The notes beneath the pieces are model-generated. The model made no database searches, had not been told where the DNA came from, and saw only the letters and a list, made by a program, of their open reading frames with translations. Both the position numbers and the translations under genes were made by a program. Shown one piece after another: positions 28,814-37,698 of a DNA stretch of 64,000 nucleotides; the first letter of the stretch is position 1; each line of letters opens with the position of its first letter. This DNA comes from Tannerellaceae bacterium (GTDB lineage: Bacteria > Bacteroidota > Bacteroidia > Bacteroidales > Tannerellaceae): assembly GCA_031257015.1 (NCBI GenBank), contig JAIRPK010000016.1, positions 106,449 to 170,448 on the forward strand. Direction: 5' to 3'.

Positions 28814-29157
28814 AATTACCATCGTCCCCACAGGTGGAAAACCCGATCTTGAACCGGAACACATTAGTCCACCAGGGAGGAAAATATGATTCGTTGACGG
28901 ATCGTATCAGTCTACCAGGGAGGAGGGCATGATCCGGGACAGGATCATACTGTCCCACAAGGTGGGAAGATATGTTTTTGCGGCAGATCATGGTGTCCCC
29001 CAAGGAGGAACGATATGTTTTGAAGGCAGATCATACCATCCCCCATGGTGGGACAATATGTTTAAGGCTTGGATCATATTGTCCCACATTGTAGGACAAT
29101 ATGATCCGGCAACGAAGCACATGGGGCATCCATGCAGGATAGTATGTTTTAAGCATG
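28814..29157. repeat. Tandem array of eight 43-bp units
   Basis: Units start at 28814, 28857, 28900, 28943, 28986, 29029, 29072 and 29115, all exactly 43 bp apart. The pattern is GATCATA, two to three bases, TCCCACAAGGTGGGA (an inverted repeat), then (A/G)(A/G)TATGTTTT and a variable G-rich tail. The centre units (28943-29114) are best conserved; the end units are more diverged. The space is between the divergent promoters of susC (28533) and the bifunctional nuclease (29399). There is no coding frame through it, since 43 is not a multiple of three. From 28541 to 28813 and from 29158 to 29398 I see nothing. Confidence 0.93.
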
Positions 29158-29398
29158 AAGCGCCTTTGTATCAACAGTAAACAGATGTGAATTTTATCCG
29201 GCTCAACACGGACAAACATGGCAGGCAATATCATTTATGTTCCATTTTCCGGAAACAATTTCGTTGGCAAACAACATAATCCCCACAATCCCCTTTGCTT
29301 CATTCTTAGGCACATCCTCGACCGGCAGATTCGGTTTCACATTAGGCAGAAAACCATGTTGCGGCTTTCCGATGAATTATAAAGTCCGGAAAAAGCCG

Positions 29399-29406
29399 TA
29401 TTTTTG
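29399..29406 (+). promoter_or_regulatory. Promoter -7 element for the bifunctional nuclease gene
   Basis: TATTTTTG matches TAnnTTTG. It lies 27 bp before the GTG at 29434 and rules out any start at or before 29404. Confidence 0.6.
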
Positions 29407-29433
29407 CCATCAATAAAAATAAAAGACAAAATC

Positions 29434-30090
29434 GTGGACACGAAGATAAAATTAACAGTGCAAGGATTGACTGATACACAGACGCAGGCCGGAGCCTACA
29501 CGCTGGTGTTGGCCGAAGAAGACAGCAATATGAAACTTCCGATTATCATAGGCATGGCCGAAGCGCAATCTATCCTGATTGCTCACGAATCCATCCGGGC
29601 CCCTCGCCCGTTATCGCACGACCTGATGGTGACACTGATAAAGACATTCAACGTCACACTTCGGGAAGTATATATATATAAATGTAAAGAAGGAGTATTC
29701 TTTGCCGAGCTGTTGTTGAGCGCCAAGGACGGTCGGGATGTCAGGGTTGACGCACGTACATCCGACGCAGTCGCCCTTGCGCTCCGTGCGGGTTGCGACA
29801 TATTCGTCAGCGCCCAGATACTGAAAGAATGTGGCGTAGCAATGGACGAGATAGACGACGATGATGAGGAATTTGAATTTGAGGATGAAGAAGACGCGGA
29901 GGAGGACTTGTCAACAGTAAATCCGGAATATCTCAAGGACGACACTCAGCGCAGCTATGTACTGAGCAAGCTGGACAACGAGACTCTCAACAGTTATATG
30001 GCCAAGGCTATCCGCGACGAGAATTACGAGCTTGCGAAACAATACCGCGACGAGCTTCAGCGTCGGTCGGAGCGTAACAGCTCCAACTAA
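29434..30090 (+). CDS. Bifunctional nuclease (DUF151) family protein with UvrB/UvrC motif
   Basis: The product is 218 residues. Residues 5-135 are the DUF151 domain (GAYTLVLAEEDSNMKLPIIIGMAEAQSI, then ARTSDAVALALRAGCDIFVS); related proteins have been described as DNase/RNase. An acidic stretch (DDDDEEFEFEDEEDAEEDL) follows. A C-terminal UvrB/UvrC-like helix-pair motif (LNSYMAKAIRDENYELAKQYRDELQRR) completes the standard Bacteroidota form. The GTG start at 29434 gives MDTKIKLTVQG and agrees with the promoter. It is 18 bp upstream of the nucleoside transporter and presumably co-transcribed with it. Confidence 0.9.
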   Translation: MDTKIKLTVQGLTDTQTQAGAYTLVLAEEDSNMKLPIIIGMAEAQSILIAHESIRAPRPLSHDLMVTLIKTFNVTLREVYIYKCKEGVFFAELLLSAKDGRDVRVDARTSDAVALALRAGCDIFVSAQILKECGVAMDEIDDDDEEFEFEDEEDAEEDLSTVNPEYLKDDTQRSYVLSKLDNETLNSYMAKAIRDENYELAKQYRDELQRRSERNSSN

Positions 30091-30108
30091 ACCGGGAGCT
30101 GATACTTT

Positions 30109-31422
30109 ATGAACGAATCAACCGAAATAAGCATACTTTCTCTCAGCCGTGGAGTATTAGGCATAACCTTCATACTCGGCCTTTGCTGGTCACTAAGTTA
30201 TAACCGTAAGAAGATAGACTGGAAACTGGTCGGCGGCGGATTATTCCTGCAGATTCTGCTTGCGACAACCATACTTTTTGTGCCTGTTGCAGGAAAGCTG
30301 TTTGAATGGAGCGGCGCAGCATTTGTGAAGCTGCTGGAGTTTACCGGCGAAGGCCTCATGTTCCTCCTTGGCCCATACGCAAGCAAGGCCAACGGATTCA
30401 GTTTTTTGCTTCACTCCCTGCCTATTGTGATATTCTTTTCCGCTCTGGTATCCCTTCTCTACTATTGGGGCATCATCCAAAAGCTGGTAGGCGGGATAGC
30501 CTGGGTGCTACGCAAGACAATGAACATTTCCGGTGCGGAAGGCCTCGTATCGGCAGGAAACATATTCATGGGCATGACAGAATCGCCAGTATTGATAAAG
30601 AACTATTTGCCATCAATGAATCGTTCGGAGCTGTTCCTGGTTATGGTTGCCGGAATGGGCACTATTGCCGGCTCGGTCATGGGCACATATATTGCCATGC
30701 TTGGCGGCGACAGCCCCGCAGAGAAGATACTCTTCGCCAAGCACCTCCTGTCCGCCTCCGTCATGGCAGCGCCCGGTTCCATAGTGATAGCCAAAATGCT
30801 ATGCCCACAGACAGAAATGACAGACGATACCGCCATCATCCCCGAAAAAGAGAGCGAACACAACAGTCCATTGGGAGCGCTGGCATCCGGCACCGCGACA
30901 GGCGTAAAACTACTGGTCAACATAGCCGCCATGCTGCTGGTTTTCATTGCGCTGGTCGCCCTGGTGAACTATGTCGCAAAGGATATTATCGGACATTATA
31001 GCGGTCTGAACCAATTGATCACCGAGGCCACTGGCGGAAAATCCGACGGCTTGACATTCCAGTTCATTGCCGGTATCATTCTTGCTCCATTCATGTGGCT
31101 CTTCGGTATTCCGGCAAGCGATTTGGTTGCCGTAGGATCATTGTTGGGACAGAAGACAATATTAAACGAGTTCGTCGCCTACTCCACCCTTGAAGAATGG
31201 AAAGAAGCCGGCGTGTTCATCAGTCAGAAATCCATCATCATGTCCACCTATATATTATGCGGTTTTGCGAACATCTCCTCCGTCGGCATATTATTAGGCG
31301 GCATCAGTGTTCTTGCCCCCAACAAGAAGGAGATGATTATCCGCTTCGGTTTTCCGGCAATGATAGGCGGCACGCTAGTCTCCTTGATGTCAGCAACAAT
31401 TGTCGGCTGCTTCCTCAACTGA
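30109..31422 (+). CDS. NupC-type concentrative nucleoside transporter
   Basis: This 437-residue inner-membrane protein has about ten hydrophobic segments. Family landmarks of the CNT (NupC) carriers are clear: GNIFMGMTESPVLIKNYL (central binding loop), MGTIAGSVMGTYIAMLG, and STYILCGFANISSVGILLGG near the C-terminus. It imports nucleosides with a cation. It follows the bifunctional nuclease by 18 bp; a nuclease-like protein paired with nucleoside uptake is a common arrangement in Bacteroidota. The precise nucleoside cannot be predicted. Confidence 0.94.
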   Translation: MNESTEISILSLSRGVLGITFILGLCWSLSYNRKKIDWKLVGGGLFLQILLATTILFVPVAGKLFEWSGAAFVKLLEFTGEGLMFLLGPYASKANGFSFLLHSLPIVIFFSALVSLLYYWGIIQKLVGGIAWVLRKTMNISGAEGLVSAGNIFMGMTESPVLIKNYLPSMNRSELFLVMVAGMGTIAGSVMGTYIAMLGGDSPAEKILFAKHLLSASVMAAPGSIVIAKMLCPQTEMTDDTAIIPEKESEHNSPLGALASGTATGVKLLVNIAAMLLVFIALVALVNYVAKDIIGHYSGLNQLITEATGGKSDGLTFQFIAGIILAPFMWLFGIPASDLVAVGSLLGQKTILNEFVAYSTLEEWKEAGVFISQKSIIMSTYILCGFANISSVGILLGGISVLAPNKKEMIIRFGFPAMIGGTLVSLMSATIVGCFLN

Positions 31423-31502
31423 ATATAGCCAGTCTGAAAGACCCGCATAGTCCGACAGCTTAACAGATCCCAACGCCCCAGCAGTTAAACCCATCCATCG
31501 CC

Positions 31503-32192
31503 ATGTTTTACGCCCCCGACATCCTTACCAGTCTCGAATTACCAGAAGAAGAATCCCTGCACGCAATGCGCGTCCTCCGTTTGCATGAAGGCTCGGAAAT
31601 CATCCTGACAGACGGAAAAGGCAGCATCTACAAAGCCGTCATAAGCCGCACCTCCGGCAAACGCTGCGAGGTCAATATCCTCGAACGCCAGACGCCCTCC
31701 CCCCTGCGCTCCGCCCGCATCCACATCGCCCTTGCTCCAACCAAAAACATGGAGCGGACAGAATGGTTCTGCGAGAAAGCAACGGAAATCGGCATAGACG
31801 CAATAAGCTTCCTCATCTGCCGCCGCTCCGAACGCCGCGAATTAAAGACATCCAGGATAGAAAAAATCATCATCAGCGCAATGAAACAATCGCAAAAGGC
31901 AACCCTCCCCGAACTAACTCCGCCGGAAGACTTTGCCATCTTCGCCTCCCGCACATTCGCCAGTCAGAAATACATTGCGCACTGCGCCGAAGGCGAGAAA
32001 ACATTATTGAAAGAAGCCTGCACTCCAGGCACAGACACCCTCGTCCTCATCGGCCCTGAAGGCGACTTTTCCCCCGAAGAAATAGACCTCGCCGTTGCAC
32101 ATGGATTCCATCCCGTATCTCTGGGCGACTGTCGATTACGCACGGAAACAGCCGCCTTGGTTGCCTGTCACACGGTCGCTTTACTGAATTGA
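31503..32192 (+). CDS. rsmE: 16S rRNA (uracil-1498-N3)-methyltransferase
   Basis: This 229-residue SPOUT-class methyltransferase has an N-terminal PUA-like domain (HAMRVLRLHEGSEIILTDGKGSIY). The C-terminal trefoil knot carries the SAM-binding motifs LIGPEGDFSPEEIDLA and SLGDCRLRTETAALVACH. It methylates N3 of U1498 of 16S rRNA. The length is typical (about 230-245). It begins 80 bp after the nucleoside transporter, in the same direction. Confidence 0.95.
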   Translation: MFYAPDILTSLELPEEESLHAMRVLRLHEGSEIILTDGKGSIYKAVISRTSGKRCEVNILERQTPSPLRSARIHIALAPTKNMERTEWFCEKATEIGIDAISFLICRRSERRELKTSRIEKIIISAMKQSQKATLPELTPPEDFAIFASRTFASQKYIAHCAEGEKTLLKEACTPGTDTLVLIGPEGDFSPEEIDLAVAHGFHPVSLGDCRLRTETAALVACHTVALLN

Positions 32193-32262
32193 AAAACGCA
32201 AGAACCACAATAAGCGTTAACATAATCAATATAAACATCTAAAAACAACTAATTATACAGTC

Positions 32263-32637
32263 ATGTTTTCCTTTTTAGGCAATATCGTTTGGTTAATTTT
32301 CGGCGGAATACTCATAGCGCTGGAATACATCGTCGCAAGCATCCTCCTCATAATAACAATCATCGGCATCCCATTCGGGCTTCAAACACTCAAGCTAGCC
32401 CGCGTCGCCCTGTGGCCATTCGGGACAACCATTACGGATAGCGGCAACACCCTCACAGGCTGTTTATCACTCATCATGAACGTCATATGGATCCTCTGCG
32501 GCGGACTGTGGATATGCCTTTCGCACCTGTGCTTCGGTCTCTTTTTCTGCATCACCATCATCGGCATCCCCTTCGGGATACAGCACATTAAACTGGCCGC
32601 CCTCGCCCTGACCCCATTCGGCAAGACCATAACCTGA
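32263..32637 (+). CDS. YccF-domain membrane protein
   Basis: This 124-residue inner-membrane protein is built of two related halves, each with a hydrophobic hairpin ending in the YccF hallmark IIGIPFGLQTLKLARVALWPFG and IIGIPFGIQHIKLAALALTPFG. The function of the family is unknown. Its ATG is 70 bp behind rsmE, so it may be part of the same operon. Confidence 0.93.
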   Translation: MFSFLGNIVWLIFGGILIALEYIVASILLIITIIGIPFGLQTLKLARVALWPFGTTITDSGNTLTGCLSLIMNVIWILCGGLWICLSHLCFGLFFCITIIGIPFGIQHIKLAALALTPFGKTIT

Positions 32638-32898
32638 CCCGCCTGCAACCATATTCCAGTCATATCCGCCGGCCAACCGGAATATCAAAGCAGAAAAACA
32701 AATACTCCCCTGTATTTAAGCATGAAAAAAACAAACTGAAACAAGCACAATAATTGAAAGAAACAATCTGCCCCCCTCCCTCATTAAACCAATATTCCAT
32801 CAACATTATATAACCCGCATCACCAAGAAAACGCCCCCTCAACAACCATCCCCAATAACTCCCTCAAATAACTCATCCAATAAAACAAATAACCATCA

Positions 32899-35145
32899 TT
32901 ATCTAATAGAAAAAACATGCCTCCCCGACCCTGTTTCAACCTTGATAAAGCCAGCAGTCGGTGTCCCTTTATGCGGAAGATTATCAACCGTAAGACTATA
33001 TTTATCCTTCACTTTAGGCAACCATATTTCAGCCACGGAATTAGCCGGAATATTAACATCTAAAGTAAAAATACCGTCCGGAGAATTATTGAACGATACA
33101 CATATATCGCCCCGAATACTCGGCATTTTAATTTCCGCCTGACGGAGAGAACCAGGCTGCGGCTTGATACGTATTCGCGCAAAACCAGGCTCAATCGGCT
33201 CTATCCCCATCAGCTTTCGAGCAATAATATTCAAGGCCGCCGCGCCCCAAATATGATTCCAATCCTGATTAGGCTTATATTTATTATCCCACGCCTCCAT
33301 CGCAATCGTCGAGCCGGCACGAATCATATTGTACCAGCTGCGCTCCCCCGTCGATGCGAGAAGCTTCAACCCATACTCCCCATCGCCCGCATTATATACG
33401 GCATCACCAAGAAATTGCGAGCCATAAACACTGCAGGCCATGCCCCTCGAACGAACAAATCCCTCTACTGTCTTTACATTCTTTTCAGGAACAAGATTGA
33501 AAGCCAGAGCGAACATATTAGCGTGCAAAGAAAAATGTCGATCCCCATCTGCCCCATCCTTGTAATACCCCATCTCTGCATCAAAGAAAGCCCGGTTAAA
33601 GTCAATCTTCATCTGCGCAGCCTGCCTGGCAAAATCCTCCTTATCCCGCTGGTAGCCAATCGCATCCGCTATTTTTGAAAGGAGGCAAAGCGACTGATAA
33701 TGATACGCATTCACGACCGCATTATACGTCGAATGAACAAAGCCATCCATCTCGCTCTGCGGCCAGTCGACAATGTCCCTCATGTTCTTTCCCTTGAAGT
33801 GCACAGCCGCAAGTACAGCCGGCGTCAGCCTGCCGGTCTTTGTGCTGATCAGGCCATTCTTCTCCCTCAAATCAGTAAAGCATTTAGCCTTCAGATCATC
33901 ATAGAAACACCGTAGCGACGCGCTGTTGCCGGTATAAAGAAAGTCGTTCCATGCCATAATTACAGATTGCATAATCCACTCCGTCGGCCACGTCGGATGC
34001 TCAATCAGATACTCATGACTGCGGCGAGCGATAGTAAACTCCCGGTCCGCAACATAGTGGCATAGCTGGTTAATCAACGCATCAGCTTCGTATGGAATAC
34101 GCTCGCGATCACCGTCGATATACAAGCCCGCAAAGGATGTCGCCCTGACCGAATATTTACACATCTCCCAAACACTGTTCAATACACTATCGGAAGAGTT
34201 GAACGTTGCGGCATTATTGTCAAACGGATAATGCACCGTCTGTCGAACAACTTGCGACGCAACCACATCGCAATTCTCAAGTTCGCAATAGCGAAAAGGC
34301 AACACCTCGCCTGTATAATCCGGCATAAGTATTGGCAAGACAGCGCTCTCGTTCGCCCGCGTGTCCGTATTCCGGCTGTCCGGACGAATCTTTATAATAT
34401 ATGTATGCGTGCCCGATTGCAGCGGCAAACGGTACTCGGCATAGCGGATTGTAGCCCCCGGACTGCGATTGATCTTCCCGTCTTTAACGGCCTCGCCAAG
34501 GCGAACTGTCGCCGTATCATTCTCCCCCGCCGACGTCAATGTAAGCCTCAGTCGCCCGAACGCATCCCTGCCAAAATCCAGCAAATAATGACGCTCATTT
34601 AACACCTTGATTCCGACCGGATATTCATCCGTTATTTGCAATGGATATTCGCCGGTTTTCCCATCAAATTCATCATGAGTAAAGAAAGCGCGAATGGCCG
34701 AAAAAGGACTTTCCTCCCCCCTGTTATTCCATACTTTAACCTTCCAGAAATAAGCAGAAGAAACATGCAAAGGTTTACCTTCATACTGCACGGCAACCGA
34801 GTTTGAACCCGGCGTTCGCCCACTGTCCCACATGTCCGCATTGTCCTGCGCAAGCAACGTCGGCGATGAAGCGACAAGGATGCGATAAGCCGTTTGCAAC
34901 GTATTGTTTTTATCGCTGTTTACGACCCAGCCAAGCATCGGTTTAGGGCTACGAATACGTGCCATCCTGCATTTTTCAACGGCAGTTGACAGCTCATTTA
35001 AGGAAAGATTAGTCGGGTATCCGTCAATAAAAATACGGTCAGTATGCTCAATTAAATCAGTTGTAAGCCGCGTCGGAAATTGAGCAGAAGCGCAACAAAA
35101 TATGCTCGAAAAGCATAGCACAAATAATAATATACGTATTGTCAT
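32899..35145 (-). CDS. Alpha-L-rhamnosidase (GH78)
   Basis: The protein is 748 residues with a signal peptide (about residues 1-21, ending CASAQ). An Ig-like N-terminal domain (TAYRILVASSPTLL, AYFWKVKVWNNRGE) precedes a six-hairpin (alpha/alpha)6 barrel. The catalytic region is recognisable as YIDGDRERIPYEADAL. Conserved later elements are WPTEWIMQSVIMAWNDF, RAGSTIAMEAWDNKYKPNQDWNHIWGAAALNIIARKLMGI, and GFARIRIKPQPG. It removes terminal alpha-L-rhamnose from plant or bacterial glycans. It has its own promoter and lies 6.7 kb upstream of susC, in the same direction, with four opposite-strand genes between, so it is not in the susC operon, but the substrates may be related. Confidence 0.93.
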   Translation of the reverse strand: MTIRILLFVLCFSSIFCCASAQFPTRLTTDLIEHTDRIFIDGYPTNLSLNELSTAVEKCRMARIRSPKPMLGWVVNSDKNNTLQTAYRILVASSPTLLAQDNADMWDSGRTPGSNSVAVQYEGKPLHVSSAYFWKVKVWNNRGEESPFSAIRAFFTHDEFDGKTGEYPLQITDEYPVGIKVLNERHYLLDFGRDAFGRLRLTLTSAGENDTATVRLGEAVKDGKINRSPGATIRYAEYRLPLQSGTHTYIIKIRPDSRNTDTRANESAVLPILMPDYTGEVLPFRYCELENCDVVASQVVRQTVHYPFDNNAATFNSSDSVLNSVWEMCKYSVRATSFAGLYIDGDRERIPYEADALINQLCHYVADREFTIARRSHEYLIEHPTWPTEWIMQSVIMAWNDFLYTGNSASLRCFYDDLKAKCFTDLREKNGLISTKTGRLTPAVLAAVHFKGKNMRDIVDWPQSEMDGFVHSTYNAVVNAYHYQSLCLLSKIADAIGYQRDKEDFARQAAQMKIDFNRAFFDAEMGYYKDGADGDRHFSLHANMFALAFNLVPEKNVKTVEGFVRSRGMACSVYGSQFLGDAVYNAGDGEYGLKLLASTGERSWYNMIRAGSTIAMEAWDNKYKPNQDWNHIWGAAALNIIARKLMGIEPIEPGFARIRIKPQPGSLRQAEIKMPSIRGDICVSFNNSPDGIFTLDVNIPANSVAEIWLPKVKDKYSLTVDNLPHKGTPTAGFIKVETGSGRHVFSIR

Positions 35146-35215
35146 AGATGCTTTTTATATGATTGTTTAATTATATTTTAAATCAGGAAAGACACACCAG
35201 GAATTAACTCCCCGA

Positions 35216-35223
35216 CAAAGATA
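35216..35223 (-). promoter_or_regulatory. Promoter -7 element for the GH78 gene
   Basis: The minus strand reads TATCTTTG, with TTTG about 20 bp upstream. It lies 71 bp before the ATG at 35145. Confidence 0.65.
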
Positions 35224-35571
35224 CAATCTGTTTCATCCACATCCAAATGCACCCGTTTATAACACATAAATAAATGAAAAGATGATGAACATTTAGCAAC
35301 ATGTTTATCACTAATTATTCCCTCCGAATAACGAATAATTACCAGCCAGAATCCCGAACAGTATCCTCCCGACATTTCCTGCAATATTATATCATAATAC
35401 TGCAAAGTTTCATCACTCGCGCCGCCCAAAATAATACATGCAATCCATTCAGAATTACACATTAATACCGACAAATATTAATCCTCCAATCAATCAATAT
35501 TAGCCATACACACAAATCAATATTAAACGCGCCAACCACCCAGTTCAACAAACCATCCCTGCCCCAATCAC

Positions 35572-35857
35572 CCTCCCACGACTGAGCAGTCGGCAACTCA
35601 CGACTGAACTGTCGCCAACCTACGACTGAGCAGTCGGCAACTCACGACTGAGCAGTCGGCAACCCACGACTGAACTGTCGCCAACCTACGACTGAACAGT
35701 CGCCAACTCACGACTGAACAGTCGGCAACCAACGACTGAACTGTCGGCAACCAACGACTGAGCAGTCGCCAACTCACGACTGAACAGTCGGCAACCAACG
35801 ACTGAACTGTCGGCAACTCACGACTGAGCAGTCGCCAACTCACAGCTGAACAGTTGC
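35572..35857. repeat. Tandem array of 13 units of 22 bp (CGACTG..CAGTCG family), locus 2
   Basis: Thirteen exact 22-bp units carry cores CGACTGAGCAGTCG, CGACTGAACAGTCG and CGACTGAACTGTCG, separated by an (A)CAAC(C/T)NA linker. The unit is the same family as at 18006-18709, about 17 kb away. Copies here use ACGACTG on the left throughout, whereas locus 1 mixes several forms, so the loci have homogenised separately. A degenerate unit ends the array at 35836-35857. From 35224 to 35571 I see nothing. Confidence 0.96.
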
Positions 35858-35876
35858 CAACGACCCTGTCAGGCGA

Positions 35877-36060
35877 AGTGGAAAAATAAGACTAAGCTGT
35901 TGGATAGCTTCCATCAGACACGACGGGAAACTCCAATCGAGCCATCGACAACTATTTATCCGGCAAGCAGAGAAACTTCAACCGAACCGTTGGGCTGTTT
36001 CTTCTCGAACAAGCGAGAACATTAAACCGTAGTGTCGGCTGCAGCCTGTCAGAACAGGCA
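35877..36060. repeat. Degenerate tandem array of about four 46-bp units
   Basis: Units start at 35877, 35923, 35969 and 36015. The second and third align without gaps (GGAAACTCCAATCGAGCC against AGAAACTTCAACCGAACC, both ending CAAGC). The outer two share the GAAA/GAAC start and a GCTG-rich middle. It follows the 22-bp array directly, and its unit is unrelated to it. From 36061 to 36319 there is an open plus-strand frame over the yidD end that I do not recognise and do not call. Confidence 0.6.
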
Positions 36061-36319
36061 GGACGCCCTCCGCCACACTTGGATAATTGTGCCCGCGACG
36101 TATGATTGCCGACATTGACGAGACGTAGCGTTCCAAGTATTCGGACGAATATTTCCTGCGAAACTTTTCGTCTGCATGTTTTTATTGCCGACAACCGCGA
36201 CCGTTACACATTCTCGGAGAACGGACTGCGCCGCAACCGTCAAGCGAAGTTGCTCCTTTTTAAGCATCGGGCGTATACAGGAGGCACTATGACAAAGCTG
36301 CTTGGGAACAATAATGTAA

Positions 36320-36544
36320 TCAGGGAACAGGATCGAAGCCGCAGCTCCCCCATGGGTTACAGCGTAATATCCGCTTTAATGTCAGGCAAGTTCCTTTTCG
36401 AGGGCCATGTTTTTTTATGGCCTGTATGGCATATTCGGAACAAGTTGGCGTGAACCTGCATGAGGGCGGGATAAGAGGCGAGATGCAATAACGATAAAAA
36501 TAAATCAATGATAATAGTATAACAGAGAAAAAGCGTTTAATCAT
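36320..36544 (-). CDS. yidD: Membrane protein insertion efficiency factor YidD
   Basis: The product is 74 residues, the usual size. An N-terminal hydrophobic segment precedes [25 protein letters not shown], which holds the family cysteines, and then [24 protein letters not shown]. It acts at the inner membrane beside YidC. It starts one base after the rnpA stop, the classical rnpA-yidD coupling. Confidence 0.96.
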   Translation of the reverse strand: MIKRFFSVILLSLIYFYRYCISPLIPPSCRFTPTCSEYAIQAIKKHGPRKGTCLTLKRILRCNPWGSCGFDPVP

Positions 36545-36545
36545 A

Positions 36546-36938
36546 TTATACTTTATTGAGGAGAATGGTCATTGCTTTATCCATTGCGATTTCCATATTT
36601 CGGAAAGGATTTGCGGCTTTGTCCAAGTAGAGAACTGAAAGAAGAAGCGTGTGTTCGCGCCTTATCATTTCCGCAATTAAATTGTGCTTGCGGACGCGAA
36701 AAGCTTCTCTCATTTGTCGTTTAATATAGTTTCGATTAACTGCTTTGCGAATCTTTTTCTTGGGGACGCATAGCATCAAACTTACGCCTGAATGTCCGTT
36801 ATTTGGTTCTGTCAAATAGGTTATTCTAAGCGGAAAAGCGACAAAAGAGTGACCATGTTCGTACAGTAAATTGATTTTATTTTTTAATGACAGCCGTTCT
36901 TTTTTACATAGCGTATTAGCGGCATGTTCATTATTCAT
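36546..36938 (-). CDS. rnpA: Ribonuclease P protein component
   Basis: This 130-residue basic protein is the protein subunit of RNase P, which matures tRNA 5' ends. The start [18 protein letters not shown] and the RNA-binding RNR-like motif [24 protein letters not shown] are diagnostic. It overlaps the end of hemD by 8 bp and is followed at once by yidD. Confidence 0.95.
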   Translation of the reverse strand: MNNEHAANTLCKKERLSLKNKINLLYEHGHSFVAFPLRITYLTEPNNGHSGVSLMLCVPKKKIRKAVNRNYIKRQMREAFRVRKHNLIAEMIRREHTLLLSVLYLDKAANPFRNMEIAMDKAMTILLNKV

Positions 36939-37698
36939 CGTGATTTTCGTTAGCTAATTCTTGTTTAAAATAAAGCTCCAAAGCTGCGGGCATAGAGGGC
37001 GCGTCTTCCGTAGGCGCTTCAATATCCAGCCTCAAGCCTGCGTCTTTAATTGCTTTAGCGGTTGCAGGGCCGAAGCATCCGATTTTTATATCGTCTTGTT
37101 TGAAGTCGGGAAAGTTTTTCAACAGCGAAGTTATGCCTTGAGGACTAAAGAATAACAGCATATCATAATCGAATATTTCATCTTTCTCAAAATCATTGCT
37201 CACTGTTCTGAACATTACTGCTTTACTGTATCTAATTTTGCGTGTTTCCAACAAGTCAAACAAATCATTTTTATGTGTATCCGAAACGGGAATTAAATAG
37301 TTCTCCTTAGGGTGTTTTGCAATAATCCCCGCCAAATCATCCATCTTTCCTGAAAGGCAAAAAAAGATTTTACGCTTCCTGTAAACAATATATTTCTGCA
37401 AATAATTGGCGATCGAATCGGTAGTACAAAAATATTTCATCGTTTCAGGGATCGCCACTCTCAAGTCTTTACATAAATCAAAAAAGTGTTCGATTGCCAT
37501 TCGGGCTGTAAACACAACTGCAGAATAATCAAGAATTGAAATACGCTGCTGTCTAAACTCTTTTGCTGATAAGGGTTCAACTTTAATAAAAGGTCTGAAA
37601 TCTATTTCTACACCGTATTTCTCGGCGATGCTGAAGTAGGGGGACTTTTCATCGGGTTTAGGTTGTGACACCAACAACTTCTTTACATTTAATGCCAT
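36931..37698 (-). CDS. hemD: Uroporphyrinogen-III synthase
   Basis: This 255-residue protein has the two-lobed HemD pattern: the opening KKLLVSQPKPDEKSPYFSIAEKYGVEIDFRPFIKVEPL, the middle DYSAVVFTARMAIEHFF, and the late LLFFSPQGITSLLKNFP followed by IGCFGPATAKAIKDAGL. It cyclises hydroxymethylbilane to uroporphyrinogen III. HemD sequences vary widely, so the call leans on this layout and on the hemD-rnpA-yidD order usual in Bacteroidota. It overlaps the DUF4271 gene by 10 bp. Confidence 0.88.
   Translation of the reverse strand: MALNVKKLLVSQPKPDEKSPYFSIAEKYGVEIDFRPFIKVEPLSAKEFRQQRISILDYSAVVFTARMAIEHFFDLCKDLRVAIPETMKYFCTTDSIANYLQKYIVYRKRKIFFCLSGKMDDLAGIIAKHPKENYLIPVSDTHKNDLFDLLETRKIRYSKAVMFRTVSNDFEKDEIFDYDMLLFFSPQGITSLLKNFPDFKQDDIKIGCFGPATAKAIKDAGLRLDIEAPTEDAPSMPAALELYFKQELANENHDE

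Noticed and set aside
28814..29157. CRISPR-like reading of the 43-bp array
   Set aside because: The whole 43-bp unit is repeated with gradual divergence rather than a constant repeat with unrelated spacers.
30306..31001. Plus-strand frame overlapping the nucleoside transporter in another frame
   Set aside because: Basic, low-complexity shadow; the transporter frame has the CNT landmarks.
36106..36453. Plus-strand 115-codon frame over yidD, thought at first to be a transposase remnant
   Set aside because: It overlaps a certain gene (yidD) and carries no motif I can name.
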